53,918 nucleotides of DNA from an uncultured Coprococcus sp. GTDB taxonomy: Bacteria > Bacillota > Clostridia > Lachnospirales > Lachnospiraceae. The DNA is taken from positions 1 through 53,918 of the forward strand of contig URJI01000007.1 in assembly GCA_900548215.1 (NCBI GenBank), given 5' to 3'. The position numbers and the translations under genes were made by a program. Position 1 is the stretch's first letter. Every line of letters starts with the position of its first letter. Below, piece after piece: positions 40,072 through 49,220 of the stretch. Below the pieces are notes generated by a model. The model had not been told where the DNA came from. It saw only the letters and a program-made list of their open reading frames with translations, and made no database searches.

Positions 40072-41169
40072 TTACTCCCAGACTACTCCGGCCTTGTTGT
40101 CGCTCTCAAACACAGTGACATATGTCTTTCCTGGATTGAGCTTTAACTCCTTGCCGTCCTCAGTTGTATACTTGGTAATGGAGCTGTCTTCTGACTTTGT
40201 CCATGTGATCGGAATGAGCTGACCATCTGATACATAATATCCATCACCTGATCCAACGAGATCTATGAGCTGTCTGTCATGATCGTCTATGCTCGTGTAG
40301 TGGGCAAACTGGATAATGATGTTCTTGAATGCGAGCTGCTCGCCTGTCAGATCATCAATCTGCTTATCACCATACTGGAATCTGTTGTATACTTTCTTCT
40401 TTGAATCATATTCAAACCAAGGCTGTGTATAATTTGATATATTCAGTGTGAGTTTCTTTACTGCATCACCCTTAGGAGCTGTATCCTCCTCATTGAACTC
40501 GAATTTGCTCTTGTATCCCTTGTAATGCTCTGTTGTGCACTTTAAGTAATCGATACCTGCCTGGATCATATCTCCATTTGTATATACATTGTGTGGAGCC
40601 TCTCTGTCTGATGATCTGTAAAATGAAACTGAGCCCTCTCCGCCGAGTCCACTAATGTGATCTATACCAGTTTTATCAAGCTCTTCCTGGCCCTGTGGAG
40701 ACTGTCCATAATGCATGTATATCGCATCAAACTCCATTGCAGTTGTCACATAGTAAGGTCTGCAGCTTCTGATGGATCCAACCTTCTCAAGGTTAGAGTA
40801 ATCACTGTAGATTGCAAGCATTCTTGTAATTCCGCCTTCAACCTTGAATTCGTATAAGATGTCTGCCTGACCGATACCTGACTGAGGAATGGCGTTCTCT
40901 ATGTTGTTTATCATGATCGCAATCGGTCTGCCGTACTCCTCTTTTCTCTTTGTATCCCACTCTCCTGTGAGATCGTTGTATATTCCCTCATGGAATGTCA
41001 CATCTATAGCTGTGGCTGACTTCATCATGTCTGTCTGTGATACATCTACCTCAGCATTCGCCTCTGTAGTAGTGCTCTCTGTTTTTTCCTCCTTCGCACC
41101 ACAACCAAAAAGTGATAATCCCATCACCATAGCTGTAGCGAGAACCAATCCCTTTTTAAATTTCTTCAT
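40072..41169 (-). CDS. yerB: DUF3048 (YerB-like) lipoprotein
   Basis: A 365-aa exported lipoprotein with a lipobox (GLSLFGCGAKE) and the DUF3048 domain: RPIAIMINNIENAIPQSGIGQADILYEF in two parts here (RPIAIMINNIENA and SGIGQADILYEF), RSCRPYYVTTA, and a C-terminal domain with SEDSSITKYTTEDGKE. The B. subtilis homologue has no established function. It follows ybeY with a 14-nt overlap and ends with a strong terminator. Confidence 0.8.
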   Translation of the reverse strand: MKKFKKGLVLATAMVMGLSLFGCGAKEEKTESTTTEANAEVDVSQTDMMKSATAIDVTFHEGIYNDLTGEWDTKRKEEYGRPIAIMINNIENAIPQSGIGQADILYEFKVEGGITRMLAIYSDYSNLEKVGSIRSCRPYYVTTAMEFDAIYMHYGQSPQGQEELDKTGIDHISGLGGEGSVSFYRSSDREAPHNVYTNGDMIQAGIDYLKCTTEHYKGYKSKFEFNEEDTAPKGDAVKKLTLNISNYTQPWFEYDSKKKVYNRFQYGDKQIDDLTGEQLAFKNIIIQFAHYTSIDDHDRQLIDLVGSGDGYYVSDGQLIPITWTKSEDSSITKYTTEDGKELKLNPGKTYVTVFESDNKAGVVWE

Positions 41170-41695
41170 AGTCTCTTGTGTATCCTTTCATTGTAAGTAT
41201 TTTTTCCTGCATATCTTCCATGACCTTACGCTCATCTTCTTCCATATGGTCATATCCTGACAAATGGAGCATGCTGTGGGCTACAAGAAAAGCCAGTTCT
41301 CTTGTCTTTGAATGATTGTACTCAGCAGCCTGCTCATACACCTTGTCAATAGATATAACGATATCTCCCAATAGCAGTTCTTCTGTAGTAAGATCAAAGT
41401 AGTCACACCGGCTATCCTCGAGACCATCAAAGTTTCCAGGAATTGTATAATCAATCAGCGGAAATGACAGTACATCTGTAGCTCTGTCTATATTCCTCTG
41501 CTGGTTATTGATTTCATGTATGGTATCATTGTCCGTGAGGAGAACATTCACCTCACACGGATATGGACATTTCACAAATTCAAGGGATGCATCTATGATA
41601 GACCTTATCACATCCTCATAATTCTTTATATCAATGTCGCCATACTCATTTTCTATATTAACTGACATATCATCTTCCTCTGTTCTTCTGAGCAA
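41156..41695 (-). CDS. ybeY: Endoribonuclease YbeY (rRNA maturation)
   Basis: Zn-dependent endoribonuclease in 16S rRNA 3' maturation and ribosome quality control. The 179-aa protein has NNQQRNIDRATDVLSFPL and the zinc triad HSMLHLSGYDHMEEDE (H-x3-H-x5-H). Its start overlaps the end of phoH by 26 nt, consistent with coupling. Confidence 0.95.
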   Translation of the reverse strand: MLRRTEEDDMSVNIENEYGDIDIKNYEDVIRSIIDASLEFVKCPYPCEVNVLLTDNDTIHEINNQQRNIDRATDVLSFPLIDYTIPGNFDGLEDSRCDYFDLTTEELLLGDIVISIDKVYEQAAEYNHSKTRELAFLVAHSMLHLSGYDHMEEDERKVMEDMQEKILTMKGYTRDYEEI

Positions 41696-42713
41696 CTGAT
41701 GTCTGAGACTTGCGCCCCTTGTTCTGTCTGCTCATCTTATCCTCATACTTCTCATAAGCATTGACTATCTTCTGCACAAGCGGATGTCTCACAACATCAA
41801 GACTTGTGAGATGACATATGCTGATATCATCTATGTCCTTAAGTACCTTGAGGGCAACATCAAGTCCCGATTGTGCATCATGAGGCAGATCCTTCTGCGA
41901 AAGATCTCCTGTAACAATTGCTTTTGACCCAAAACCAATACGTGTCAGAAACATCTTCATCTGTGCAGGTGTGGTGTTCTGTGCCTCATCAAGTACAATA
42001 TATGCATTGTCAAGAGTACGACCTCTCATATAGGCAAGGGGAGCAACTTCTATAAGTCCCTTCTCCATATTCTTCATAAATGAGTCAGCACCCATGATTT
42101 CATACAAAGCATCATACAGCGGTCTAAGATATGGATCTACCTTGCTCTGGAGATCTCCCGGAAGAAAACCAAGCTTCTCTCCAGCCTCTATGGCAGGTCT
42201 TGTGAGTATGATCCTGCTCACTTCGTTATTTTTAAATGCTGTTATAGCCTTTGCCATGGCAAGATAAGTCTTACCTGTTCCAGCAGGTCCAACGCCAAAC
42301 ACTATCATTGACTTGTCTATTGCATTGACATAGGATCTCTGACCAACAGTCTTCGGTTTTATGGGTTTGCCATTCGTAGTGTGGCATATGATGTCCCTGT
42401 CTATATCAACCAGATTCTCTCTGGCCTCCTGAGGGTGCTCATTTACCATAGATATAACATAGTCAACCTTCTGTTCATCTATAGACGCACCTCTGTCAGC
42501 CATCTGGAACAGTTGATCAATAACCTGAACAGCTCGTTTAACTTCTTTTTCTGCACCGCTGACTTTGAGTTTGTCATCCCTTAATATCATAGTCACACTG
42601 AATGCTTTTTCAATTTTTTTAATATTGGCATCAAATTGACCAAACACTGTCTGTATGTAATTTGATGCTACCGTAATGGATTCTGAATAATCGCTCAATA
42701 GCATATCTCCCAT
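41670..42713 (-). CDS. phoH: PhoH-like ATPase
   Basis: Cytosolic ATPase of the PhoH/YbeZ group, usually linked with ybeY and rRNA metabolism. The 347-aa protein has FGVGPAGTGKTYLAMAKA, RPAIEAGEKLGFLPG, and NAYIVLDEAQNTTPAQMKM with the DEAQ Walker B. The arrangement yqfD-phoH-ybeY is typical of Firmicutes. Confidence 0.95.
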   Translation of the reverse strand: MGDMLLSDYSESITVASNYIQTVFGQFDANIKKIEKAFSVTMILRDDKLKVSGAEKEVKRAVQVIDQLFQMADRGASIDEQKVDYVISMVNEHPQEARENLVDIDRDIICHTTNGKPIKPKTVGQRSYVNAIDKSMIVFGVGPAGTGKTYLAMAKAITAFKNNEVSRIILTRPAIEAGEKLGFLPGDLQSKVDPYLRPLYDALYEIMGADSFMKNMEKGLIEVAPLAYMRGRTLDNAYIVLDEAQNTTPAQMKMFLTRIGFGSKAIVTGDLSQKDLPHDAQSGLDVALKVLKDIDDISICHLTSLDVVRHPLVQKIVNAYEKYEDKMSRQNKGRKSQTSVAQKNRGR

Positions 42714-42721
42714 CTCATATA

Positions 42722-43903
42722 CTAATCCGGAATGCCGACAGGAAGTATAACTGTTATTTTACCATCAGCTTTCATTCCTGCATTCCCATTAGTAATAATA
42801 ACATTTTTTTGAACGATTTGCACCCCTTTTTCTTGCATTTTGCCAATATAAGTCTGAATATGCTCCTGCAGACGCTGTTTTACTGCACTTTCATCAAGCT
42901 GCTCGTTTTTCAGATCATAGTATTGATAATGCTCAATAGTCACAGACACAGGAAGATAGAAATTTCCGAAATGCAGACAGTATTCCTCCTGTTCCAGATC
43001 TGAATCTGTTTTTTTTGCTTTTTTGTAATACGGAGATATAATCTTTGTTCCAAGCCTTATCTTAATACCACTTAGTTCTCTATTCTTAGGAACTTTTATA
43101 CATTGGCTCGAATCTACGCTGTCAGAATAAGGAATATCACACACTCCAAAAACCTCTCCATCAGCAGGGACCATTTTTGTTTCAACAACCTCACTGTCAT
43201 CGTTTAATATATTTACAGCTCCAGATATCAATATATCTCCCTTTTTCACATCGTCTCCCGTCATCACAACAGGTGTTCCGGCTGATGTGACTATGGAATA
43301 AATAGTACAATCCATTGCAGCTACAACATTACACGGATCTGTGGGTTTACTTCTGTTAAAAACATCCGCTGATTCCCTGAGATTTACTGTCAGATGGGTG
43401 CCGCTTATACTGCAGGATACCCAACACACACCTTCAAAATTATCCTCAATCACATTCTTCAGCGCTTCCAGGTCAATATCTTTTTTCTTTTTGCCATAAC
43501 ACGGATACTTGTTTTCCATAACAGAGATAACTTCTTCCGGAGTCAGATCATTGCAGCCGTCCACATCAATTCTCCAGACATAAAGTGACTCAATATAGAT
43601 AAGTAACCCGCAAATAAAAAGTCCTGCCAGAAATGAAAGCCTTTTTTTATATAATGTGAGAATGCGGCGCAGGCTATTCACTTCATTCAATTTGACATCA
43701 AGCGAATACTTTTCAGCTACAAGCTTCACATCATCCCTGTCACTTGAATATATGTAAAATCCATCTGTCTTTTTTTTCCTGTTTCTCCAGGTTAAAATCC
43801 CTCTGTAACTGCATATATTCATCAGACGAAGCGCCGTTTTCGCATCACAGTCCACATAACATACTCCCATAAGCTCCCTGTGAATATTCATACCATAAGC
43901 CAA
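42722..43903 (-). CDS. yqfD: Sporulation protein YqfD
   Basis: A sporulation stage IV-type membrane protein. The 393-aa protein has a basic N-terminal cytoplasmic domain (about 1-88), a membrane helix (LSFLAGLFICGLLIYIESLYVW), and an extracytoplasmic domain with GVCWVSCSISGTHLTVNLRE. It follows yqfC, whose end it overlaps by 16 nt, and precedes phoH. Its presence supports a spore-forming lineage. Confidence 0.85.
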   Translation of the reverse strand: MAYGMNIHRELMGVCYVDCDAKTALRLMNICSYRGILTWRNRKKKTDGFYIYSSDRDDVKLVAEKYSLDVKLNEVNSLRRILTLYKKRLSFLAGLFICGLLIYIESLYVWRIDVDGCNDLTPEEVISVMENKYPCYGKKKKDIDLEALKNVIEDNFEGVCWVSCSISGTHLTVNLRESADVFNRSKPTDPCNVVAAMDCTIYSIVTSAGTPVVMTGDDVKKGDILISGAVNILNDDSEVVETKMVPADGEVFGVCDIPYSDSVDSSQCIKVPKNRELSGIKIRLGTKIISPYYKKAKKTDSDLEQEEYCLHFGNFYLPVSVTIEHYQYYDLKNEQLDESAVKQRLQEHIQTYIGKMQEKGVQIVQKNVIITNGNAGMKADGKITVILPVGIPD

Positions 43904-44163
43904 TCTACACTGCTTATACAGCCAAATATCTTTATCTCACAGCTTGTATAGTAATCTATCTTCAACTGCATCCCATATATATTAAGTATCCCACGCCTGG
44001 TCTTCACTGAAATTCTCTCCGCATCAGAAAAAATCACATGTTTAAAGTTTTCAATTATCAATTCGTCATTATTATAAACTGTTAATTTTGATACTGACCT
44101 TGCAGCATCAGGACACCACACTATAGGGTCTGTTGATACAACCTTTTTGAATTTGTCCTTCAT
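43888..44163 (-). CDS. yqfC: YabP/YqfC-family sporulation protein
   Basis: A 91-aa protein of the YabP/YqfC family; it has LTVYNNDELIIENFKHVIF and ISVKTRRGILNIYGMQLKIDYY, which form the small beta domain. It is directly upstream of yqfD. The last 16 nt overlap yqfD. Confidence 0.85.
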   Translation of the reverse strand: MKDKFKKVVSTDPIVWCPDAARSVSKLTVYNNDELIIENFKHVIFSDAERISVKTRRGILNIYGMQLKIDYYTSCEIKIFGCISSVDWLMV

Positions 44164-44204
44164 AAGCTCTCATTTTCTTTTTTTGGATATTATATGTGTG
44201 TGGA

Positions 44205-44235
44205 CAAAAAAAGAGTACCGAATAAATCGGTACTC
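44205..44235 (-). terminator. Terminator after rpsU
   Basis: GAGTACCGA (44213-44221) and TCGGTACTC (44227-44235) pair, followed on the minus strand by seven T (44206-44212). It ends rpsU. Confidence 0.9.
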
Positions 44236-44270
44236 CTTGAAATCAAATCAAAATATATAAATACAATAAT

Positions 44271-44447
44271 TTATTTGTACTTACGCTTTCTAGCTGCCTC
44301 TGACTTCTTCTTACGCTTTACACTAGGCTTTTCGTAATGCTCTCTCTTACGAATCTCCTGCTGAATACCAGCCTTCGCACAATTTCTCTTGAATCTGCGA
44401 AGAGCGCTATCTAAGTTTTCGTTCTCTTTAACTATTACACTTGACAT
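44271..44447 (-). CDS. rpsU: 30S ribosomal protein S21
   Basis: A 58-aa basic protein beginning MSSVIVKENENLDSALRRF and continuing with KRNCAKAGIQQEIRKREHYEKP, then a Lys/Arg-rich tail, exactly S21. The start ATG at 44447 follows a purine-rich GGAGGGAGG region. It has its own promoter (44527-44555) and terminator. It is missed by ORF callers that demand longer products. Confidence 0.95.
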   Translation of the reverse strand: MSSVIVKENENLDSALRRFKRNCAKAGIQQEIRKREHYEKPSVKRKKKSEAARKRKYK

Positions 44448-44526
44448 TCTCTCACCTGACCTCCCTCCAGTTGTAAAATTATGCTACCAAATAACAACTG
44501 ATTGGGTATTTTTAAGCACAAAATGT

Positions 44527-44555
44527 ATTATATACATAAAATTCCTAATCGTCAA
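44527..44555 (-). promoter_or_regulatory. Consensus promoter of rpsU
   Basis: On the minus strand TTGACG (44550-44555), 17 nt, TATAAT (44527-44532), leaving a leader of about 75 nt before ATG 44447. Confidence 0.85.
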
Positions 44556-44595
44556 CAGGAAAATGACATTTTTATAAAATATCTGTCACGAAACC

Positions 44596-47259
44596 TTAGT
44601 TTATCTGATTCTGAGCCTCTGTAACAGCCAATGAAAGAGCTGCATCTATGCCATCTGGATTCTTTCCACCTGCCTGAGCCATATTAGGACGGCCACCACC
44701 GCCGCCACCAACGAGGCCTGCCACAGCCTTGATGATATTGCCTGCATGTGCTCCCTTTGCAACAGCTCCGTCAGTCGCCATTGCTATAAGATTTACCTTG
44801 CCATCCTTTGCTGACGCAAGAACCACAATGCTATCGCCGAGCTTGCTCTTGAAATCATCGCCGAGATTTCTCAGTGAATTCATATCTGTATCAGGGATGG
44901 ATGCTGTAAGTATCTTGATTCCATCCTTGTCAATTGCATTTGAAAGAACATCTCCGGCTGCTTCCTTAGCCATCTTATCCTTGAGTTTCTTATTCTCGTT
45001 TGTAAGTTCCTTAACCTCTGCAAGAAGCTGCTCGATTCTGGCTGTTACGCCGTGGATATCTGTCTTGGCTGCCTTAGCTGCCTCCACAAGCTCAGATTCC
45101 ATGCTTCTGTAATAATCAAGAGCTCCAACAGATGTGAGCGCTTCTATACGTCTCGTACCGGCTGCAACGCCTGTCTCTGAGACGATCTTAAACATTCCTA
45201 TAGCTCCTGTGTTTGCTACATGTGTACCACCACAGAACTCCCTTGAGAAATCTCCGATTGATACAACACGTACCTTCTCGCCGTACTTCTCTCCAAAGAG
45301 CGCCATAGCTCCTGTCTTCTTTGCCTCATCAACCGTCATGATATCTGTGCAGACAGGTATGTCGAGCTGGATCTGCTCATTTACTATGTCTTCAACCTTC
45401 TTGATCTCTTCCTTTGTCATGGCCTGGTCATGTGAGAAATCAAATCTCAATCTGCCTGGCTCAACAAGGGATCCGGCCTGCTCTACATGATCTCCGAGCA
45501 CCATCTTGAGTGCCTTCTGGAGAAGATGTGTTGCTGAGTGGTTGTTGCATATGAGCGCTCTGTTCTCAGCGTCAACTGTAAGCTCTGCTTCATCACCGAC
45601 ATTCAACTCACCTGACTCAACATAACCGATATGTGCTATCTTTCCACCTACAACCTTGACAGTATCCTCAACAACAAATGTTCCATTTTCGGTCTTGATG
45701 ATACCCTTATCTCCTATCTGTCCACCCATTGTTGCGTAGAAAGGTGTCCCCGGAACTATAATAGTCGCCTGCGCTCCCTCTGATACTGTGTCAGCAAGAA
45801 CAGACTTCTTATCTTTTCCCTCACCGAGCTCAGTTGTGATAGCAGCTATCTTGGACTTGTATGTCAGCTTATCATAACCAACGAATTCTGATGTCATGTC
45901 AACCGGAAGCTGCTCATATACTGTTGCGTCTGCACCCATATATGTCGTGGTCTTTCTAGCCCTTCTTGCGGTCTCCTTCTGAATATTCATGCACTCAGTG
46001 AATCTGTCCTCATCAACATCTAATTCTTCCTCTTCGAGAATCTCCTTTGTGAGGTCAAGAGGGAATCCATAAGTATCATACAGCTTGAACGCCTTATCTC
46101 CTGAGAGAACCTTCTCACCTGCAGCCTTTGTCTCATCTATATAATCTTTGAGGATAGCAAGACCTGTATCAATAGTCTTGTTAAAGCTCTCCTCCTCTTT
46201 ATCTATCTTATTAAAGATATACTCCTTCTTCTCACCCAGCTCTGGATAAGCGTCCTCCGACACCTCGATAACTGTCTTTGCAAGCTCTGAAAGGAACTTG
46301 CCCTTTATTCCGAGAAGTCTTCCGTGTCTTGCAGCACGTCTCAGAAGTCTTCTGAGAACATAACCACGACCCTCATTTGATGGAACGATACCATCAGATG
46401 TCATAAATGTAACTGAACGGATATGATCAGTTATAAGTCTGATCGATACATCCTTCTCATGGTCTGCCTCGTATTCTACACCGGCCATCTCACATACTCT
46501 GTCACGCAGAGCCTTGATCGTATCAACATCAAAAATAGAATCAACATCCTGAACAACAACGGCAAGTCTCTCAAGTCCCATACCTGTATCTATGTTCTTC
46601 TGCTCAAGCTCAGTGTAGTTGTTGTGGCCATCATTGTTGAACTGTGTAAATACGTTGTTCCATACTTCCATGTACCTGTCACAGTCGCAGCCTACAGTAC
46701 AGCCAGGCTTACCGCATCCGTACTTCTCGCCTCTGTCATAATAAACCTCTGAACAAGGACCACAAGGACCTGCTCCATGCTCCCAGAAGTTGTCCTCCTT
46801 GCCGAATCTGAATATACGATCGGCATCTACACCAATCTCTTTATTCCATATATCAAACGCCTCATCATCATCCTGATAAACTGAAGGATAAAGCCTGTTC
46901 TTGTCAAGTCCTACGACCTCTGTAAGGAACTCCCATGTCCATGATATAGCCTCATGCTTAAAATAATCACCGAACGAGAAATTTCCCAGCATCTCAAAAA
47001 ATGTACCGTGACGGGCTGTCTTTCCTACATTCTCTATATCTCCTGTTCTGATACACTTCTGACATGTTGTGACACGTCTCCTAGGTGGTACCTCCTGACC
47101 TGTAAAGTAAGGCTTAAGTGGTGCCATACCTGAATTGATCAGCAACAAGCTGTTGTCATTGTGTGGAATAAGTGAAAAGCTCTTAAGTCTCAGATGACCC
47201 TTGCTCTCCATGAATTCCAGAAACATCTTTCTCAGTTCATTCACGCCATAATTTTGCAT
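44596..47259 (-). CDS. alaS: Alanyl-tRNA synthetase
   Basis: Charges tRNA-Ala and edits mischarged Ser/Gly. The 887-aa protein has the class II aminoacylation core with LINSGMAPLKPYF and RRVTTCQKCIRTGDIENVG, the editing zinc site NNHSATHLLQKAL (HxxxH) and FCGGTHVANTGAIGMF, and a C-terminal DHHA1 Gly-rich end (AGLVGGGGGGRPNMAQAGG). Length is normal. It follows the hisIE gene by 18 nt. No T-box was seen in the short gap. Confidence 0.97.
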   Translation of the reverse strand: MQNYGVNELRKMFLEFMESKGHLRLKSFSLIPHNDNSLLLINSGMAPLKPYFTGQEVPPRRRVTTCQKCIRTGDIENVGKTARHGTFFEMLGNFSFGDYFKHEAISWTWEFLTEVVGLDKNRLYPSVYQDDDEAFDIWNKEIGVDADRIFRFGKEDNFWEHGAGPCGPCSEVYYDRGEKYGCGKPGCTVGCDCDRYMEVWNNVFTQFNNDGHNNYTELEQKNIDTGMGLERLAVVVQDVDSIFDVDTIKALRDRVCEMAGVEYEADHEKDVSIRLITDHIRSVTFMTSDGIVPSNEGRGYVLRRLLRRAARHGRLLGIKGKFLSELAKTVIEVSEDAYPELGEKKEYIFNKIDKEEESFNKTIDTGLAILKDYIDETKAAGEKVLSGDKAFKLYDTYGFPLDLTKEILEEEELDVDEDRFTECMNIQKETARRARKTTTYMGADATVYEQLPVDMTSEFVGYDKLTYKSKIAAITTELGEGKDKKSVLADTVSEGAQATIIVPGTPFYATMGGQIGDKGIIKTENGTFVVEDTVKVVGGKIAHIGYVESGELNVGDEAELTVDAENRALICNNHSATHLLQKALKMVLGDHVEQAGSLVEPGRLRFDFSHDQAMTKEEIKKVEDIVNEQIQLDIPVCTDIMTVDEAKKTGAMALFGEKYGEKVRVVSIGDFSREFCGGTHVANTGAIGMFKIVSETGVAAGTRRIEALTSVGALDYYRSMESELVEAAKAAKTDIHGVTARIEQLLAEVKELTNENKKLKDKMAKEAAGDVLSNAIDKDGIKILTASIPDTDMNSLRNLGDDFKSKLGDSIVVLASAKDGKVNLIAMATDGAVAKGAHAGNIIKAVAGLVGGGGGGRPNMAQAGGKNPDGIDAALSLAVTEAQNQIN

Positions 47260-47277
47260 TGTCTGTTATCCTCCACT

Positions 47278-48552
47278 CTATCTTCTGTCAGCCAGTTCTT
47301 CTGTTATATCTTTCCAGCTGATACCCTTCTCTACCATCAGAACCATCAGATGGTAAAGAAAGTCAGATATTTCATATTTTATATCCTCTGAATCAGGATT
47401 CTTGGCCGCAATGATTATCTCGGTTGCACCCTCTCCAACCTTCTTCAGTATCTTATCAATACCCTTGTCAAAGAGATAGTTTGTATAAACTCCATCAACC
47501 GGCTTATCCTTCCTGTCTCTTATGGTATTATACACCTCCTCAAATACTTTGAGAGGATTTGTATCATTGTAATCCTTCTTCACAAGATCTGTAAAGAAGC
47601 ATGTACGGCTTCCCGTATGACAAGCTGCTCCAATCTGGGAAACCTTAGCAAGAATCGTATCCTTATCACAATCTATGGTAAGCGATTTCACGAACTGATA
47701 ATGTCCTGACGTATCGCCCTTTGTCCAAAGCTCATTTCGGCTTCGGCTCCAATAAGTCATTCTTCCTGTTCTGATAGTCTTCTCGTACGACTCCTTGTTC
47801 ATATACGCAACCATCAGCACCTCTCCGGTCTTGTAATGTTGTGTAACACACGGTATGAGACCGTCCGAGTTAAGTTTAAACTCATCAAATGACATGGATG
47901 CTTCAAAGAGATTGACATCCACATTATCCGCTTTGCAATCCTGCTTGATCTCCATTATATCCATCTTCTGAAGATTGTACAGAGATATTGACTCAGCATT
48001 CGTCTCCTTCAGCATCTCAGCAACCGCCTCTCCATTTGTCGAGTATGTTGAAACTATAACCGGAAGTGCCACGTTTTCACGGATCGACCTGACTATATCC
48101 ATATATTCAGGAACCATATTGTTGTGAAGCAGAAGAAGTTCTCCGGCTCCAAGTTCCTTTAACTTCCGCGCATAACCGACAGGATCATCACACTCACTTA
48201 AGTCTATAGTGCATATGATCCTTTCTGAGCCAAATCTGTCAGCAGCCTCACTGACAAGCTCAGGTGTAGCCAATGCTGCTGACTTCATACACACTTTTGA
48301 TGCCCCAGCATATAGAAGCTTCTTGATATCATCAAGATTTCTCACACCTCCGCACGCTATAAGCGGAATATCAACGCTATCACATATCTGTCTGATAACT
48401 GCGACATTCGGATTTCTTCCCTCTTTTGTCGCTTTGCTGTCAAAATATGCAATTTCATCAGCTCCAGTATCGTTATAATACTTTGCCATTTCTACTGCAT
48501 TGGAAAGATCAAGACAAGGAATAATCTTTTTGTAAATCATCTCATTATCCAT
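47278..48552 (-). CDS. hisIE: HisF-like/HisI/HisE fusion protein
   Basis: A 424-aa three-part protein. Residues about 1-220 are HisF-like: PCLDLSNAVEMAKYY keeps the first catalytic Asp, ICTIDLSE the second, and IACGGVRNLDDI the first phosphate loop. The usual HisF loop 1 is shortened and the second phosphate loop (SGGAG) is replaced by STYSTNGE. Residues about 225-315 are HisI (MAYMNKESYEKTIRTGRMTYW, CHTGSRTCFF) and about 325-424 HisE (KVGEGATEIIIAAKN). So HisI and HisE are probably active (steps 2 and 3), and the HisF part is probably altered or inactive. Next to hisB and the his promoter set. Confidence 0.85.
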   Translation of the reverse strand: MDNEMIYKKIIPCLDLSNAVEMAKYYNDTGADEIAYFDSKATKEGRNPNVAVIRQICDSVDIPLIACGGVRNLDDIKKLLYAGASKVCMKSAALATPELVSEAADRFGSERIICTIDLSECDDPVGYARKLKELGAGELLLLHNNMVPEYMDIVRSIRENVALPVIVSTYSTNGEAVAEMLKETNAESISLYNLQKMDIMEIKQDCKADNVDVNLFEASMSFDEFKLNSDGLIPCVTQHYKTGEVLMVAYMNKESYEKTIRTGRMTYWSRSRNELWTKGDTSGHYQFVKSLTIDCDKDTILAKVSQIGAACHTGSRTCFFTDLVKKDYNDTNPLKVFEEVYNTIRDRKDKPVDGVYTNYLFDKGIDKILKKVGEGATEIIIAAKNPDSEDIKYEISDFLYHLMVLMVEKGISWKDITEELADRR

Positions 48553-48569
48553 AGTGAACTAGCACCTCC

Positions 48570-49172
48570 CTACAGTGTGCCCTTAGTCGAAAGCACTTTT
48601 CCGTTTAATCTTCTGTCATAGGTTGTTGCTTCATCCAGGGCCTTTGCAAATGCCTTGAACGCAGCCTCAATTATATGGTGATCATTCTCTCCGGAGAACT
48701 GCTTAAGGTTGAGGTTCATCTCAGCCGCATAAGATACCGCGTAGAAAAATTCCTTAACCATCTGTGTATCGAAATATCCAACCCTCTCTGTCTGAAGAGT
48801 CAGGTCATACACCAGATAAGGACGACCAGACAGATCAATTGCACACATGACAAGTGTCTCATCCATTGGCAGGAAGAAATTGCCAAATCTTTTGATGGCC
48901 TTCTTGTCACCGACAGCCTCCTTTATAGCTTTTCCAAGAACGATACCGACATCCTCTATAGTATGATGACTGTCGACATACAGGTCTCCCTTCACAGTTA
49001 CATTCAGATCAAAAAATCCATGCTTTGCGAAGCTTGTGAGCATATGATCAAAAAATCCTATTCCTGTATCTATCTTGGACTGGCCCTTACCATCTAAATT
49101 AAGCTCAAGGGTGATATCAGTCTCATTTGTTGTTCTTGTTATCTTTGCGATCCTCGCTGTCTTTTCTGCCAC
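48570..49172 (-). CDS. hisB: Imidazoleglycerol-phosphate dehydratase
   Basis: Sixth step of histidine synthesis, Mn-dependent. The 200-aa monofunctional protein has GFFDHMLTSFAKHG, DSHHTIEDVGIVLGKAI, and NDHHIIEAAFKAFAKALDEA, the His clusters that bind the metals. No phosphatase domain is fused. It lies between hisIE and hisD. Confidence 0.97.
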   Translation of the reverse strand: MAEKTARIAKITRTTNETDITLELNLDGKGQSKIDTGIGFFDHMLTSFAKHGFFDLNVTVKGDLYVDSHHTIEDVGIVLGKAIKEAVGDKKAIKRFGNFFLPMDETLVMCAIDLSGRPYLVYDLTLQTERVGYFDTQMVKEFFYAVSYAAEMNLNLKQFSGENDHHIIEAAFKAFAKALDEATTYDRRLNGKVLSTKGTL

Positions 49173-49220
49173 GTCTCTTTGTTCTCCTTCCCATATTTAT
49201 CTATTCTATATCAAATCCAG

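Noticed and set aside
47259..47278. T-box or riboswitch before alaS
   Set aside because: Only 18 nt separate it from hisIE; no leader structure is possible.
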